DNA of 64,000 nt from Phymorhynchus buccinoides (taxonomy: Eukaryota > Mollusca > Gastropoda > Neogastropoda > Raphitomidae), in the NCBI GenBank assembly GCA_017654935.2, contig CM065686.1, positions 25,502,733-25,566,732 on the forward strand, given 5' to 3'. The notes beneath the pieces were generated by a model. The model was not told the origin of the DNA. It worked only from the letters and a program-made list of their open reading frames with translations, and did not search any database. Shown in pieces: positions 13,126-24,650 of this stretch; the first letter of the stretch is position 1, and every line of letters begins with the position of its first letter. Position numbers and translations under genes: made by a program.

Positions 13126-14092
13126 TTTAAGTTTTTAAAGCAAATTATGGCCCATGACCCAAATTCATGTAGGCAGTTGAACAGTTTGATGTTAAAGATT
13201 CCCTGAATGAGAGTTTAAGGATGACTTTACAGCTGTGACCCGCAAAAATTGCTTTCATTTAGGGGCATTTATTTATTTTTGTAATTACTTTTTGACAATA
13301 ATGATTGCAAGTTCAATTCTTGACTTGGGACATTACAAAAAAGCATGAATTTTGTACCCAATTTTTTTCCTTTGAAAGAAAATGGTAAACCACATTACTT
13401 GTTCAAAATGACAAGACAAGAAAACTGTCCAGATATGAATATGAACCTTTAAGTGTGACAATTAGACCCGGTTGTTGTAAAGCCTATTGACTAGTCTTGA
13501 CAAGTATGTGTATGTTAGACATATCTTCATTTCTGTGTTAACATCTCAGTGCATTATATTCTATCATCCATCATTCCTGTTCAAAGAAGGAAGACTTATT
13601 AACTACATTGTTATTGTTATTGTAATTTTTTTAAATTATTTTCTTTTAATCGACAGCATTGAAGCCGAGCACCCCTGCGAGTAACTTAGTCACGTTTTTG
13701 CGGTTCTGACTTTTTGTGGTGTTGATGTGTTCAGTTGTTTGTAGACAAGTCTTCTTTGCTGAGGTGATGATAACAATAATGATTTGTGTGCTGTTCTGCT
13801 GAAGGAAGGCATTATACTGTACAATCCAACTGTAAAAATATAGAACATGCCACTCCATTTTTTGTGCGTGCTGGTATGTGATTTTGATGGGTGAATCGGG
13901 TGCACGAGATGCGCAAGTTCTGTTATAGTCGTGTGTTTGATGCCTTCTTACTTTCAAACACCCTTTTAATATTACAAAACATAAAGGTCCTTACACCCCT
14001 CTCCTTGGACTAATACCGCGTGCAAGAAAGAATCAACCTTGAAGCACAAGAAGTCGCACAAAAGCACACATTGTTTTGTTCAGAATGTCAAC

Positions 14093-14098
14093 TTTATT
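14093..14098 (-). promoter_or_regulatory. Distal polyadenylation signal (AATAAA) for minus strand transcripts
   Basis: AATAAAG on the minus strand, followed about 20-30 nt downstream by T/G-rich sequence. It lies at the point where strand composition flips, so it may end the longest WIPF transcript, about 10.5 kb past the stop. A closer AATAAA (24036-24041) is the simpler choice. Confidence 0.35.
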
Positions 14099-14956
14099 GA
14101 AAAATTATATTATTTGCATGAGAAAAGTTGAGCCCAAGGCTGATGTTTCTGATTGGAAAGTTTAGTACACAAATGTGACAATGCACAGAAGATTAATGTA
14201 TGTACAATGACATCGGACTAAGATCCGTTATAATATCCCATTCTAACGTAACCTGTACATCGACAAATTTGACACAATTCCCCAGCTCTGTACAAGACTT
14301 GCAAGCATAACAGGCACACACACACACTTTTATGCTAAACTCTCCCTTCGCCTTTTATTCACATATAGCCAGAATCCAAGTTTTTTTTAAAATCAAGTAC
14401 AGGATACTGCTTCCTTCAGTTTATTCCAATCCGCCCCACTCTCTTGTCTGATGGTGACAATTCGTGATGTCGATGTCAACTGGGTTTTTTCCATTTCAAG
14501 GCAGTGCAATGTTACTGGTGGTAATGCAATCATTCTCTCCAACTTTTCATTTCCTTATTTTAAGATTCTTTTTTTATAAGTTAAAAACTTATGTCCAGCT
14601 TAAAGATTATCAAGCCTGCATTATTGTTTACTTATGCTAGACAGCATGGATAAACGACCCAGTCTTTCTCTTCCTTTGTGATGGGTCTAGATGCCTGCTG
14701 AAGAGATACATTTCAGAACACTATGGAGAGTGGGCCAATACACACTTCTGTTCTTTTATGATTTATCCAATACAAGGCTTCTGCACATGGTGCATGTACT
14801 GGGATGAAGTCCTGTGAAACAGCAGTTTTCATTTTAGTTTGGATTGTTCATGCATAACTTTTAGTTTGTGGGACAATTACATTTTCAACTAGTCAACTCA
14901 AACATAGTGCTAGGTATGGGTAGAGTTAGTAAAAGTACCACCAAAACCTAACCTGT

Positions 14957-15200
14957 TTAACCCTTTCACCGCCAGCCATATTTCAGCCAAAAATTCCATC
15001 AACTTTACCTGGGTATAGAACAAAATCCATCTGCAGTATTGGGAATTCTACTGTGACATATATAAATAAGGTATATTCTTACTTCCCAAAACTAAGACAG
15101 TAGGGTCTTTAGATAATAGACCCCAAATTGATGCCTTTTAGTGACATGGGTGTTAAATCACTGTGGTGCTAAAATGCGACTTTGGCGGTGAAAGGGTTAA
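14957..15200. mobile_element. TTAA MITE (CCCTTTCACCGCCA family), 244 bp, copy 1
   Basis: TTAA-CCCTTTCACCGCCA at the left and TGGCGGTGAAAGGG-TTAA at the right: perfect 14-bp inverted termini flanked by duplicated TTAA, the target site of piggyBac-type transposases. Non-coding. Relatives lie inverted at 28049-28295 and, split open by later insertions, at 30416-37534. Confidence 0.85.
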
Positions 15201-15617
15201 ATACAAAAAAGCAAAATATATCAAATTTGAAATAAGCAACACTCCAGATCACTCAGGTTTTGTATTTAACCTTCAACATTATATAACACATATATATATA
15301 TAATTCCATAAACTAAAATTTGTATGTCTTGAACCTAATCTGAAACCGCCTGACATAATACTGATTGTGTGAAATTAGTTATCAGCCAAATAATATGCCG
15401 CCAACTTTCTCACCCATTGAAAGAAAATGTCCTTAATCTAATTTCAGTTGGTTGTTAAAAACAAATAAAACTAATGGAAATCTGTCTGCTATGGTAATAC
15501 CGGACAGCACTTTTTTTTAATTTGAAGTATTAACTGGTTAGGCAAGTTAGTCTGCAAAGCCAAATTATAAAGAAAACAAAATGATTTCCTGTAACTTAGT
15601 GTAAGTAGTGCATACAA

Positions 15618-16587
15618 CAGGGGTCGAAATTAACGCGTGCCTGGTGCCAAATGCTACGAAAAGTTAGCTCAGGCTCACAAACTTTTCGTCAAGCGTGGCC
15701 CGCTGGCACTAAAAAAAAACACATGATGCGGCAGTCTGGCTGAGTCGCAAGCCGCTTCAGTAATAACCGCTTCAGTAATAAACGCATCGTCTGCTTATCA
15801 CTTTGTTGGATGCAGAGCCGCCAAATCCTGTTTTCATACTTCAACTTTCAAGGCGCATGCGCTACACAGTAGCTTTTCCGAGCTCCTTTCAGTTCATGCC
15901 TTTTGTTAATGTTAACACTCGTCACCAGCATAAACCACTTTAAATTGTTTTATCCATTAGGCTTACATTGTTTTATGGTGGTAAGGTCTTTTACCAGTCA
16001 GTGATAAGAATATTTGCCTCTGTTAAAAGAAATAACTTGAAACAAATAGCTCTCTGTGGAAAACTAAAAGGAGCCAGAATTAGTGGAATTCGTGTACTGT
16101 GGCTAACGGACGCACTTTTTGGCGTCTGCGATTCAACGTTATGATGTATCTGATCTCCAATGTAAAAAGAAAAGCAACAGTGAAGAAAAAAACTGCAGTG
16201 AACTGTGAAGAAAAGAAGAAAAAAAACCAGGAATATGACGCGGAACGCCAACAGCGAAGCTACAAAGCTTGGTTAAAGGAATTTCCCTGGCGCAGTGTAG
16301 AAACAAGGCCTGGCGGAACACAGGTGCTCGTTTGCACACCGTGTCGAAATGAGAAGGGGAGGGGGGATTGGAAGATCGAAGTCGGAATTGAGTTATGGAT
16401 GAAACAGAATCAGCAGTCTTTTAATGCGTATGTTGTTTCCAAAATTACATAGTCTTCAACTTTGCCTATCACATGTATTGATGACGTTTCTTGTGAATCT
16501 TGGCACTCAAAATCAGAATGGGGCACTCAAAAGATTTTCTAGGGTTCCCCACTGGCACTCAAATAAATAAGTTAATTTCGACCCCTG
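15618..16587 (+). mobile_element. hAT-like transposon, 970 bp, with transposase remnant
   Basis: Terminal repeats CAGGGGTCGAAATTAAC and GTTAATTTCGACCCCTG are perfect inverted 17-mers. The flanks are ATACAA (15612-15617) and ATACAA (16588-16593), a 6-bp target duplication. CAG...CTG ends are typical of hAT, although 8-bp duplications are the rule. The element holds an N-terminal transposase-like exon (16099-16452) but no catalytic region, so it is non-autonomous. Confidence 0.8.
16099..16452 (+). pseudogene. hAT-type transposase N-terminal fragment
   Basis: A basic lysine-rich leader is followed by RSYKAWLKEFPWRSVETRPG and VLVCTPCRN. This looks like the W-x-x-F/W-x-W...C-x-x-C start of the BED/TTF-like zinc finger found at the N-terminus of many hAT transposases (the ZNF862/ZMYM6-related type). 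The second zinc-ligand pair and the RNase H-like catalytic core are absent, because the element ends about 135 bp later. It may once have been the first exon of a spliced transposase. Confidence 0.5.
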
Positions 16588-17670
16588 ATACAACTTTCAT
16601 ACATGTGATCATTTCACCAACATCCTAACCGTTCCCACACACACAGCACTCTATCCGTCTTCCACCAACACATAAAACATTCAACACAAATCCGCACATG
16701 TGGTGTTTTGCATATCACCCTCCCCTGGAACGCTGGAAGCAGATACATCATCAACAAAAAGTTCTTCATAACACAAAGGAGCCAAAACGATATGCAGAAA
16801 TACAGCAGGTATAAGCCATTACTTGCCGCCATACAGCCGGGCCATTCTTACAGATTATCATCATACATCATCATACATGGAAAGTGCTTTCAGCCTTCAT
16901 GAGCTAAAAAAACATTGGTGCTCTATATGCCGGCAAAATATGCATATATTACATCATTGAAAATATCGGTGAAGTATCACACATGTTAAATTATTATACG
17001 AATGTTTACACGACGACAGCGCTTAAATGAAAGAAAGTCAAGCATCATCATGGGGGCCTGGAATTTTGCATAATTCCAAGTAATAATGCATACTAACGAA
17101 ACGAAACAAACAAACAAAACAACGAAGCAATGAAGCTTTTCCAACACACCTGTAATGATGCACAGTAAGAACACTGCTGTGTTGGAAATAATCACATAGG
17201 GACACATTCACACAAAATGGAGACAATGCATGCATTGCCGACACAATGAAAACAAAATATTGTTGTTGTTTTCCCTGTTCCTAGTGTCAGCAAATACCTG
17301 GTAACCCATTCCTTCTCACTCTTCTCTATCAATTAGTTTTAAAACAATTATGCTAGAATACAAATGTTCTCATATATAGCGTATGTAATGAATCTTTCTT
17401 TCTGTATTAAACACACACACACAAACAAATAACCCTTATGCAATCAACACCCCCTCCACACACACACCTCCCTCCTAATAGTAACAGGCACCCCAGTATC
17501 TTGGGACAGTTTTATTCAGTCTGTTCTCAATTTCTTTTTATTACTAAGACTGTCCAGTTTAACCACCACCTGGCAATTACAGACACTTTGGGGCTGGTCA
17601 GTTTGGTGGTCGGAATACCGAGGTTCCACTGTATTACTGAAAGACTGTCCAGTTTAACAACCACCTGGCA

Positions 17671-17886
17671 ATGAGCGACTTAGCTGGCTCTTTTGTCCGC
17701 CAGGTGGCATACCGCTCGAGTGGGGCTAATCTATATTCTTAGTTGGGGATAAAGAGAGAGAGAGAGAGATAGGGAGGAGTCCCACCCTCCCCCTCTCTCT
17801 CACTACGCCCAACTAAAAATATAGCGTGATAAGCCCCTAGTGGATTGACTGCCCCCTAGCGGTCAAATTATCGCCATAAGTCGACC
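17671..17886. mobile_element. MITE inserted in the 95-bp satellite (copy A)
   Basis: Ends AGCGACTTAGC ... ATAAGTCGAC with imperfect internal inversions (TGGGGCTAATCTATATTC against ATATAGCGTGATAAGCCCC) around a GA/CT centre. The uninterrupted 95-mer shows the empty site, CTGGCAATTACAG. Confidence 0.65.
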
Positions 17887-18266
17887 ATTACAGACATTTG
17901 GGGTCTGGTCAGTTTGGTGGTCGGAATACCGAGGTTCCACTGTATTACTGAAAGACTGTCCAGTTTAACCACCACCTGGCAATTACAGACACTTTGGGGC
18001 TGGTCAGTTTGGTGGTCGGAATACTGAGGTTCCACTGTATTACTGAAAGACTGTCCAGTTTAACCACCACCTGGCAATTACAGACACTTTGGGGCTGGTC
18101 AGTTTGGTGGTCGGAATACTGAGGTTCCACTGTATTACTGAAAGACTGTCCAGTTTAACCACCACCTGGCAATTACAGACACTTTGGGGCTGGTCAGTTT
18201 GGTGGTCGGAATACCGAGGTTCCACTGTATTACTGAAAGACTGTCCAGTTTAACAACCACCTGGCA

Positions 18267-18482
18267 ATGAGCGACTTAGCTGGCTCTTTTGTCCGCCAGG
18301 TGGCATACCGCTCGAGTGGGGCTAATCTATATTCTTAGTTGGGGATAAAGAGAGAGAGAGAGAGATAGGGAGGAGTCCCACCCTCCCCCTCTCTCTCACT
18401 ACGCCCAACTAAAAATATAGCGTGATAAGCCCCTAGTGGATTGACTGCCCCCTAGCGGTCAAATTATCGCCATAAGTCGACC
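18267..18482. mobile_element. MITE inserted in the 95-bp satellite (copy B)
   Basis: Same sequence as copy A, 596 bp downstream, with the same junctions. It was copied by segmental duplication, not by a second transposition. Confidence 0.65.
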
Positions 18483-18879
18483 ATTACAGACATTTGGGGT
18501 CTGGTCAGTTTGGTGGTCGGAATACCGAGGTTCCACTGTATTACTGAAAGACTGTCCAGTTTAACCACCACCTGGCAATTACAGACACTTTGGGGCTGGT
18601 CAGTTTGGTGGTCGGAATACTGAGGTTCCACTGTATTACTGAAAGACTGTCCAGTTTAACCACCACCTGGCAATTACAGACACTTTGGGGCTGGTCAGTT
18701 TGGTGGTCGGAATACTGAGGTTCCACTGTATTACTGAAAGACTGTCCAGTTTAACCACCACCTGGCAATTACAGACACTTTGGGGCTGGTCAGTTTGGTG
18801 GTCGGAATACTGAGGTTCCACTGTAGATCTAATCAACCTCAGGGTGACAGCAATCTGTAAGAAGAACCTCCTTTCACTG

Positions 18880-19055
18880 GATCAATAACCCCTGAAGACG
18901 GAGTGTGGCTGCCCACATGGCGGGGTAATCAAAAACGGTCACACACGTAATGTTCTCATCCCTAGCTGGTGCATGTGTACCTTGGTGTTCCCAGTGCTTC
19001 GGCTGTTGGGATGATCACTAGAGTTTTTTAGCCAGGGTACAACAACAACAAACAA
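18880..19055 (+). repeat. SINE-like repeat with (CAA)n tail
   Basis: Contains GGCTGCCCACATGGCGGGGT and AAAAACGGTCACACACGTAA, then ends in ACAACAACAACAAAC. The GGTC-A-ACACG part matches, inverted, the GGTCGTGTATGAC motif at 50697-50780. No clear Pol III A and B boxes were found. Confidence 0.4.
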
Positions 19056-19439
19056 CTGGATCAATATTAAACTTTTTTTTCTTGTCTCAAACTAAATGTA
19101 ACCCTCTGTCATCCCCTTTTACATTAATCCACACACACACACGTATTCAAATTCCACGTTTCATTAGACCAATTAATTCATGTTTAAAAACTCTTGCATA
19201 CCTAAACTGCTTTCTCTATATCAACAATGTTTTTATTAAAAAAAATCAATACACAACTAACAATGTTGATAGACTGCAACAAGGAAGTTAAAAAGGATAT
19301 CAACTACTCATTACATGAATTCAGTCTCCTCAGTACACGCATTCAGAATCTCCTCTGAACTTTTAATCTTGTTCATCAACTTCATGTGGCAAAGTGGGGA
19401 TTTAAACCTTTCACGGATTCAGTTAGCATGATTTTTGTT

Positions 19440-19830
19440 TTTGGTTTTTTTTTGCTGTCCCATCTTCTGGGCTGTACAGTGGCGTTGCTCTCACGCCGCT
19501 CGTTCCGAATACCAATTCGCAGCTACACCTGGGTTTGTTTAAGTCGCAGAAACCGAGACCAGCAGTCCAAGGGAAGCGAATCTATGTTAGACCGTCAGGA
19601 GGCAACCAACCGAGGAGACACTGCACTTCTGCTGAGTCACTTCGGTGGAGTTCAGTGGAGCCTGTTCAGGACACCACCTACTAAGCCCCCTACTGACGAC
19701 ACTATTCTCTTAGTCGCGGAGCCAGCGTGAGCGAGGTCCTCCTCCGAGGGCGCCACCACGTCCGTCTACCGACAGCTCCCCAGAACACACTGATCCCCAT
19801 GACTTTGACAGTCAGCATGATTTCACACTG
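19440..19830. other. GC-richer block of unknown nature
   Basis: About 390 bp with much higher GC than its surroundings, open in one + frame (to 19730) but without any domain or splice context I recognise. Probably a dispersed-repeat fragment. Confidence 0.3.
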
Positions 19831-19839
19831 CTACCAACC

Positions 19840-21440
19840 CAACACAAGAACCATATAGTTCACATTTCATTTATCAATAGATTGGTGACTCCAAAAGATA
19901 TTCTACACTTTTTGGCCTGTAAGTCACCACACAATCATTTATAAAATAAAAAGGACAAAGAACACACACACACACACACACACATACGCACCTCTTAATG
20001 CCATGAGCTGTGAAGCAAGCGGTCACTTAGTTTGAAAGTCAAATAAAAGTTCCAAGCAATAAAATCATGATTACAACACATTAAAGCAAGAGAAAACTGA
20101 AATTGCTGAAGACCAAAACCCCAATATTTGTTAAACTATCAAAACCTAAACCCCATGTAAAAGTAGGAAAAAAGAGATAATGCCACCCAAGCATTCTTAG
20201 TGGAAAGTTTTGCACAGACTGACTTAATAAAACAAGTAGTAAAATGGCCTGCTAACCCACTTTGATAACTACTTTTAGATCCAGAGCACACACATTTTGT
20301 TTAAGGGTTTCGCAGAGAGAATACATCTTTAAGCATTGCCAGAAATAAGCTTAAAACTGTTAAACATACACTAGGAAGAGATAAATTGTATCAAACTTTT
20401 TTTCATGTTCTCCGTTAATCCCAAAATGTTAAGGACCAAGAAACATGAGACAAGATACAAATGGGGCAGGATGTGTGTGTGTTGATCTATGGGGAAACGC
20501 ATGTCAGATTCATCATGTTTCTTTATTGATAAATAAGTCTCCGATTTCTTCCCCCACCTCCCATTTTCTCTCCTCTGCTTATACAAGAACATTGCAATAT
20601 TTGCAAAAGATAAATTGTTTTCTGAATTTTTTGCATAGTCAAAGAACTGGGCATACTTCAATTGCTTTTTAAGGTGTTCATTAGTGTGTGTGTGTGTGTG
20701 TGTGCATGTCTGTGTGTGTGTGTTTGTTACATGCGTGTGTATGTGTCTATTTAAAAACAAAAATATATCAAATATCCTAATGTAGAATCATTCCAAAGCT
20801 AATGTAGTCAGCAGTCATGTAGTGAAAGTAGAACCTACCTCAATAATTTTCTCTTGATATGTCAACCATGAAAGTGAATGTCATCTACCAGATACCTGAA
20901 ACAGTGCACATCTTCAACTCACATCACCCATGAGGTATACTACAGGGCAGGAGACAGCTTAGAGGTTGAATATTCAAGCTAACTGTTGAAGTGAAGTTCC
21001 CTGAAGTAGTCATGGCCATCTCTCCCTATGGCCTATAACTGGCAGGATCAGACTCCCATGCATGTAGTGAACACATTTTCTCTAAGTGCTATTCACAAGT
21101 AACAACTCTGCAGACCATTACGGGATTAGTCCCTATATTCAACTTGAAAAACAAAAAGTCAAAACTTTGTCACTGTAAGTAAAGGCAAGACAGACACTAT
21201 GGGAAGTTATACTTATAAAGGAAGCTACACAACTGTATATCAATTATCATTACGACTGCTTGCTCACAATGTCTATTCTAGACATTCCCTCCCTCGAATC
21301 TCTTATTATTGGCAAGCCCAAAACAAGACACTAGCCAGAGATTTTGTATCCGAAAGCATACTTTGAGTTCAGGTAAAACAGAAATTTCGAACGCCTAAGT
21401 AATGATCTCGCACTTCCTTGTCAAAATAGCATTGCTATGT
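19840..21440. other. A/C-rich non-coding stretch
   Basis: Nothing but short CA runs (19965-19985; TG at 20686-20722) and A-rich sequence. It fits distal 3' UTR or intergenic sequence of the minus strand gene. Confidence 0.4.
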
Positions 21441-21450
21441 CACATGTGCA

Positions 21451-22259
21451 TGGGTGCTACTCCCAAAAATGAAAAATACTGAAAGGCCGGGGTCCAGGGG
21501 CCGCTGAGGCCACTGGCGGGGTACAGCGGTAGCGCCCCGTTGGGGGGTTGCCGCCCTGAAGCTGAAGCAAAAATGCAATTGCAGAGATCATTTCCATAGC
21601 TCTCCTGCAATCTGGGAATGGGTGAGGAACAGATTACGATTTGACATCATAGTTCTGTTGGCAGACGACAGTTGACACTTTGTAAAGTGACTGTCTAAGT
21701 TGCTGAGACATGACAAGTCACATTACCTTTTTACAAGAAATACAAAAGATCTATGGTTAAAATCATATTTTCATGACTAAGATTTTTACTGACATTTCAG
21801 AAACACAACTATAAAGTTATAAAGCCGTTCAAATAGAAGATAATAATTAGATCATAAGTGAAATACGATGTCAGTGGATCCAAACATGACTTTCAATTGA
21901 GTTTTTCTAAGCAACATTTTTAACATATTCATACGTTTAACATCATAAATATCATTTGGGGAATTGAAATATAGTTGTAACTTACTTTTCTGTGAAGTTT
22001 GTAGCTTTCATGACACAAAATTCATGCTGATAATGTTGAATTTAATTCAAATAAGTATGTGTGAATATGACTCGGCCGCCATTTTTGTTGTTGTATTTTC
22101 ACTTCCGGTGGTTGGAAGACCCAGATTCAAAATGCCCCCAACCACAGTTAACAGATCAACTTTTTTTTGGTTGATTTTTTTTTTTAAATACGGAATTTCC
22201 GTCTCAGCAGAAAACTTAATTTACGGATTTCCGTTTATACGGAAGGTAGTAGCACCCAT
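21451..22259. mobile_element. DNA transposon, about 0.8 kb, ends ATGGGTGCTAC
   Basis: The left end (T/A)TGGGTGCTACTCCC is inverted as GGTAGTAGCACCCAT at 22245-22259. The outer flanks share CATGTG, a possible 6- to 8-bp target duplication. Near the left end is a GC-rich palindromic block (GGGGTCCAGGGGCCGC ... GGGGTTGCCGCCC), near the right a CCGT-rich block. No transposase; non-autonomous, superfamily open (hAT or P-like). Confidence 0.55.
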
Positions 22260-22264
22260 GCATG

Positions 22265-24020
22265 TGTGTCATTTCTGTTCTATCTTGATTTTTATATAAT
22301 TATATGGAGATGGAAAAATTACAAGTCAGACATGTGATAGGATTGAAGAGAATGAGAAAAACATACAAAACTTTAAGACGTATGTTTATCAATAGGAGTG
22401 AAGAGAATATTAAAAAACACAAATTTAAGGTTTATCTTATCAATACTTTTCAACATGCACATGCTCACTTCACAGAGAAAAAAACAATACACACGGGAAC
22501 AATTCATCATATTCAATCACATGCAAATGCCAAAGTTGAACTTGAATTTCATAATACAGGTTTAAAAACAAAATCAGCAGTATCATGTGCAAAACACCAA
22601 GGACAATCCATTTCATTACTTCAGTTCTGTTTTGCAAATTATTAACTTATCAACAAATCTGAGCACATCAGCGAACAAAAAGAACAGCAAAAAAAACCAA
22701 AAGAAGAAGAAAATGTGCCAGAACAGAAGGTGGGTTGAAAACACCACACATCGAATAAAACATGTTGCTGCTCTCCCATAACTATTACGCCCAAACTCTC
22801 TCCCATGTATGCATGCATATTTCAAGCATTGAAATGTCATTTGATGAAAAACTATTTTACAAATGTAATTCAAAACCACCAGTCCCACTCCTAGTCCTAT
22901 CCTATATGTAATCAAACTTTGGATAGTCTCTTGTTTTCTCACTTGTTACATTGCTTAATCTTACATTATCATGTCAGGGTTAGGATCATATTGAAATAGT
23001 GTACATGAAATGAAAAACATTTCATGAGAACTCATAGCATATATGTGACCACATATACAATGTAGGTATTACTATTAGTATTAAATAGAAGAAGAGCACA
23101 GATAATTTCATATTTTATACATTTTGAAGATAAAAAGAACCAGTATGTAGACAGAACTCCAGTAACTAACTGAAATTTAAAGATTGACTTTCAGATGTAC
23201 AATACACATTGACTCAAAACATGCAATTACTTGAACAACTAACATTTGAATGTTTCTTTATATGCTTTCACCCATTCACAGTATACACCATCGCACATAC
23301 AACACACGCAGTCATACATCATGCATGTGTATTAAGCATGCAAGAACACAATAACACAGTCAACTTTTCCTTAGAAAACAAACAGGAAGTATCCTCTTTC
23401 ATGCATATTAAAAAAATTTAATTTAATTATACCCAAATCTGCAGTCACATGCTTGCAAAATATTTCCTTACATCGCATCATTGAATTATCTTAATTTACT
23501 TTTTAAAAAATCCTGTGATAATTTGCATTCTATAGGGTATACACATGCTTTTCACACAGTTTAAGCACAGCCACATTCTTTCCATGTTTTCGTCAAAAGC
23601 ACATGTAGACTGTGCAAGGCATGCGGTGACGCAGGCAGACACCTGCTGCTGTTCATCCACAACAGGATATGTTCATGCTCAAACCAAGCACACCGAGCAA
23701 AAGGTTGTTAGGCAAGGCTCCCAGAACAGAAGCCAGACGAATCCACAAACACTTCCACAAACGATGAGCAAGGTAGCACCTGTGTTAGTATTGATCAGGA
23801 CAAGGAGACGGAATGGCCAGGCATCCGCTGTCCGTCTGGTTTGGGTTGTCCCACACCCCAAAACATTCAACACCCACCAAAACCCTGGGAGACTGAAATG
23901 ACCCCTTCTCCGTTATAGTGTCCAACGAACCCCAGCTCCTACTAGTCAACGTAGGTTTGTGTGCAGTCATAAAGTCATGATTGCCATGCCAACCTGTAAG
24001 GTAATTGACAAGAGACTGAA
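22265..24020. other. Non-coding A/C-rich stretch
   Basis: No coding or transposon signal seen. Short ORFs here have no domain or splice support. Probably distal 3' UTR or downstream sequence of the minus strand gene. Confidence 0.4.
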
Positions 24021-24035
24021 CATCTGGGTGAAGCT

Positions 24036-24041
24036 TTTATT
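24036..24041 (-). promoter_or_regulatory. Proximal polyadenylation signal (AATAAA) for WIPF
   Basis: AATAAA on the minus strand, about 570 nt after the WIPF stop codon. This is the nearest canonical hexamer and gives a normal-length 3' UTR. Confidence 0.45.
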
Positions 24042-24609
24042 AAAACACAGAATCAATGTTTCAGCGTAAGTTTTTTTATCTTCTTTTTTTTTAACGCAAA
24101 TGCTGCGTCACAAATCACCACACACTGTAAGAATCTTTGCCAAAATCGCCTTAGCAGTTCTCACCCTCAAGATAGGGCAAGAGGGAAAGAGGATTGTGAT
24201 AAAGAAGAGGAGAGAAGACACTATGGAAGCCAGCTCCTTTTTTTCCTTTAATTTTTAGTGAACAAAAAACACTGAGGCCCTTGCCCTTCCTGGGTCTGAG
24301 TTGGTGATCTGAATCATATGGTCAGGAGTTCACTGCTGAGCAGACTGCCCTAACGGTCTGTTTGTTAAATTAGAGGAGTGTCCAAGTGGGTGGAAAGTGT
24401 TCATTCAGCCAACAGACTTCATGGTGGTCACCACGTCAGCTGTATCACAGATGTGTCAACAGATGTGCACCATGAGCAAACAGAATTTAACAAAGGAATA
24501 GGAACAGAGAACAAAATAAAATATAATCCCCTCCTGGACAGAAATCACGCTTTCCTCGACTCCTTTCTCCAGGCTTTCTCAGGGGGTACTGGTGAGCTCA
24601 CTCCTAGTC

Positions 24610-24650
24610 TCATCGTGGAGGGGGTGGGGGTGGTGCTCGTCTCTGGTTCA
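24610..24650 (-). CDS. WIPF: WIPF exon 7, coding part (C-terminal 12 residues and stop)
   Basis: Acceptor TGTTCTCAG, then 41 nt encoding NQRRAPPPPPPR and TGA. The two leading bases complete a split Val codon with exon 6. The same ending, basic residues followed by APP-rich sequence and a terminal Arg, is found in vertebrate WIP. Confidence 0.9.

Larger units (their letters stand above)
17541..18826 (-). repeat. Satellite: 95-bp units organised in a 596-bp higher-order repeat
   Basis: About nine to ten copies of a 95-bp unit, each containing GAGGTTCCACTGTATTACTG; on the minus strand this reads TACAGTGGAACCTC, the classic pogo/Tigger-type terminal repeat. Two units are interrupted by the same 215-bp MITE (17671-17886 and 18267-18482). 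The two interrupted blocks are 596 bp apart and identical as far as I can align them, so MITE plus neighbours were duplicated as a block. Short minus strand ORFs are shadows of the 95-mer. Confidence 0.9.

Noticed and set aside
17541..18826. Regular repeats considered as a CRISPR array
   Set aside because: Units are directly adjoining 95-mers with no unique spacers, and the DNA is eukaryotic.
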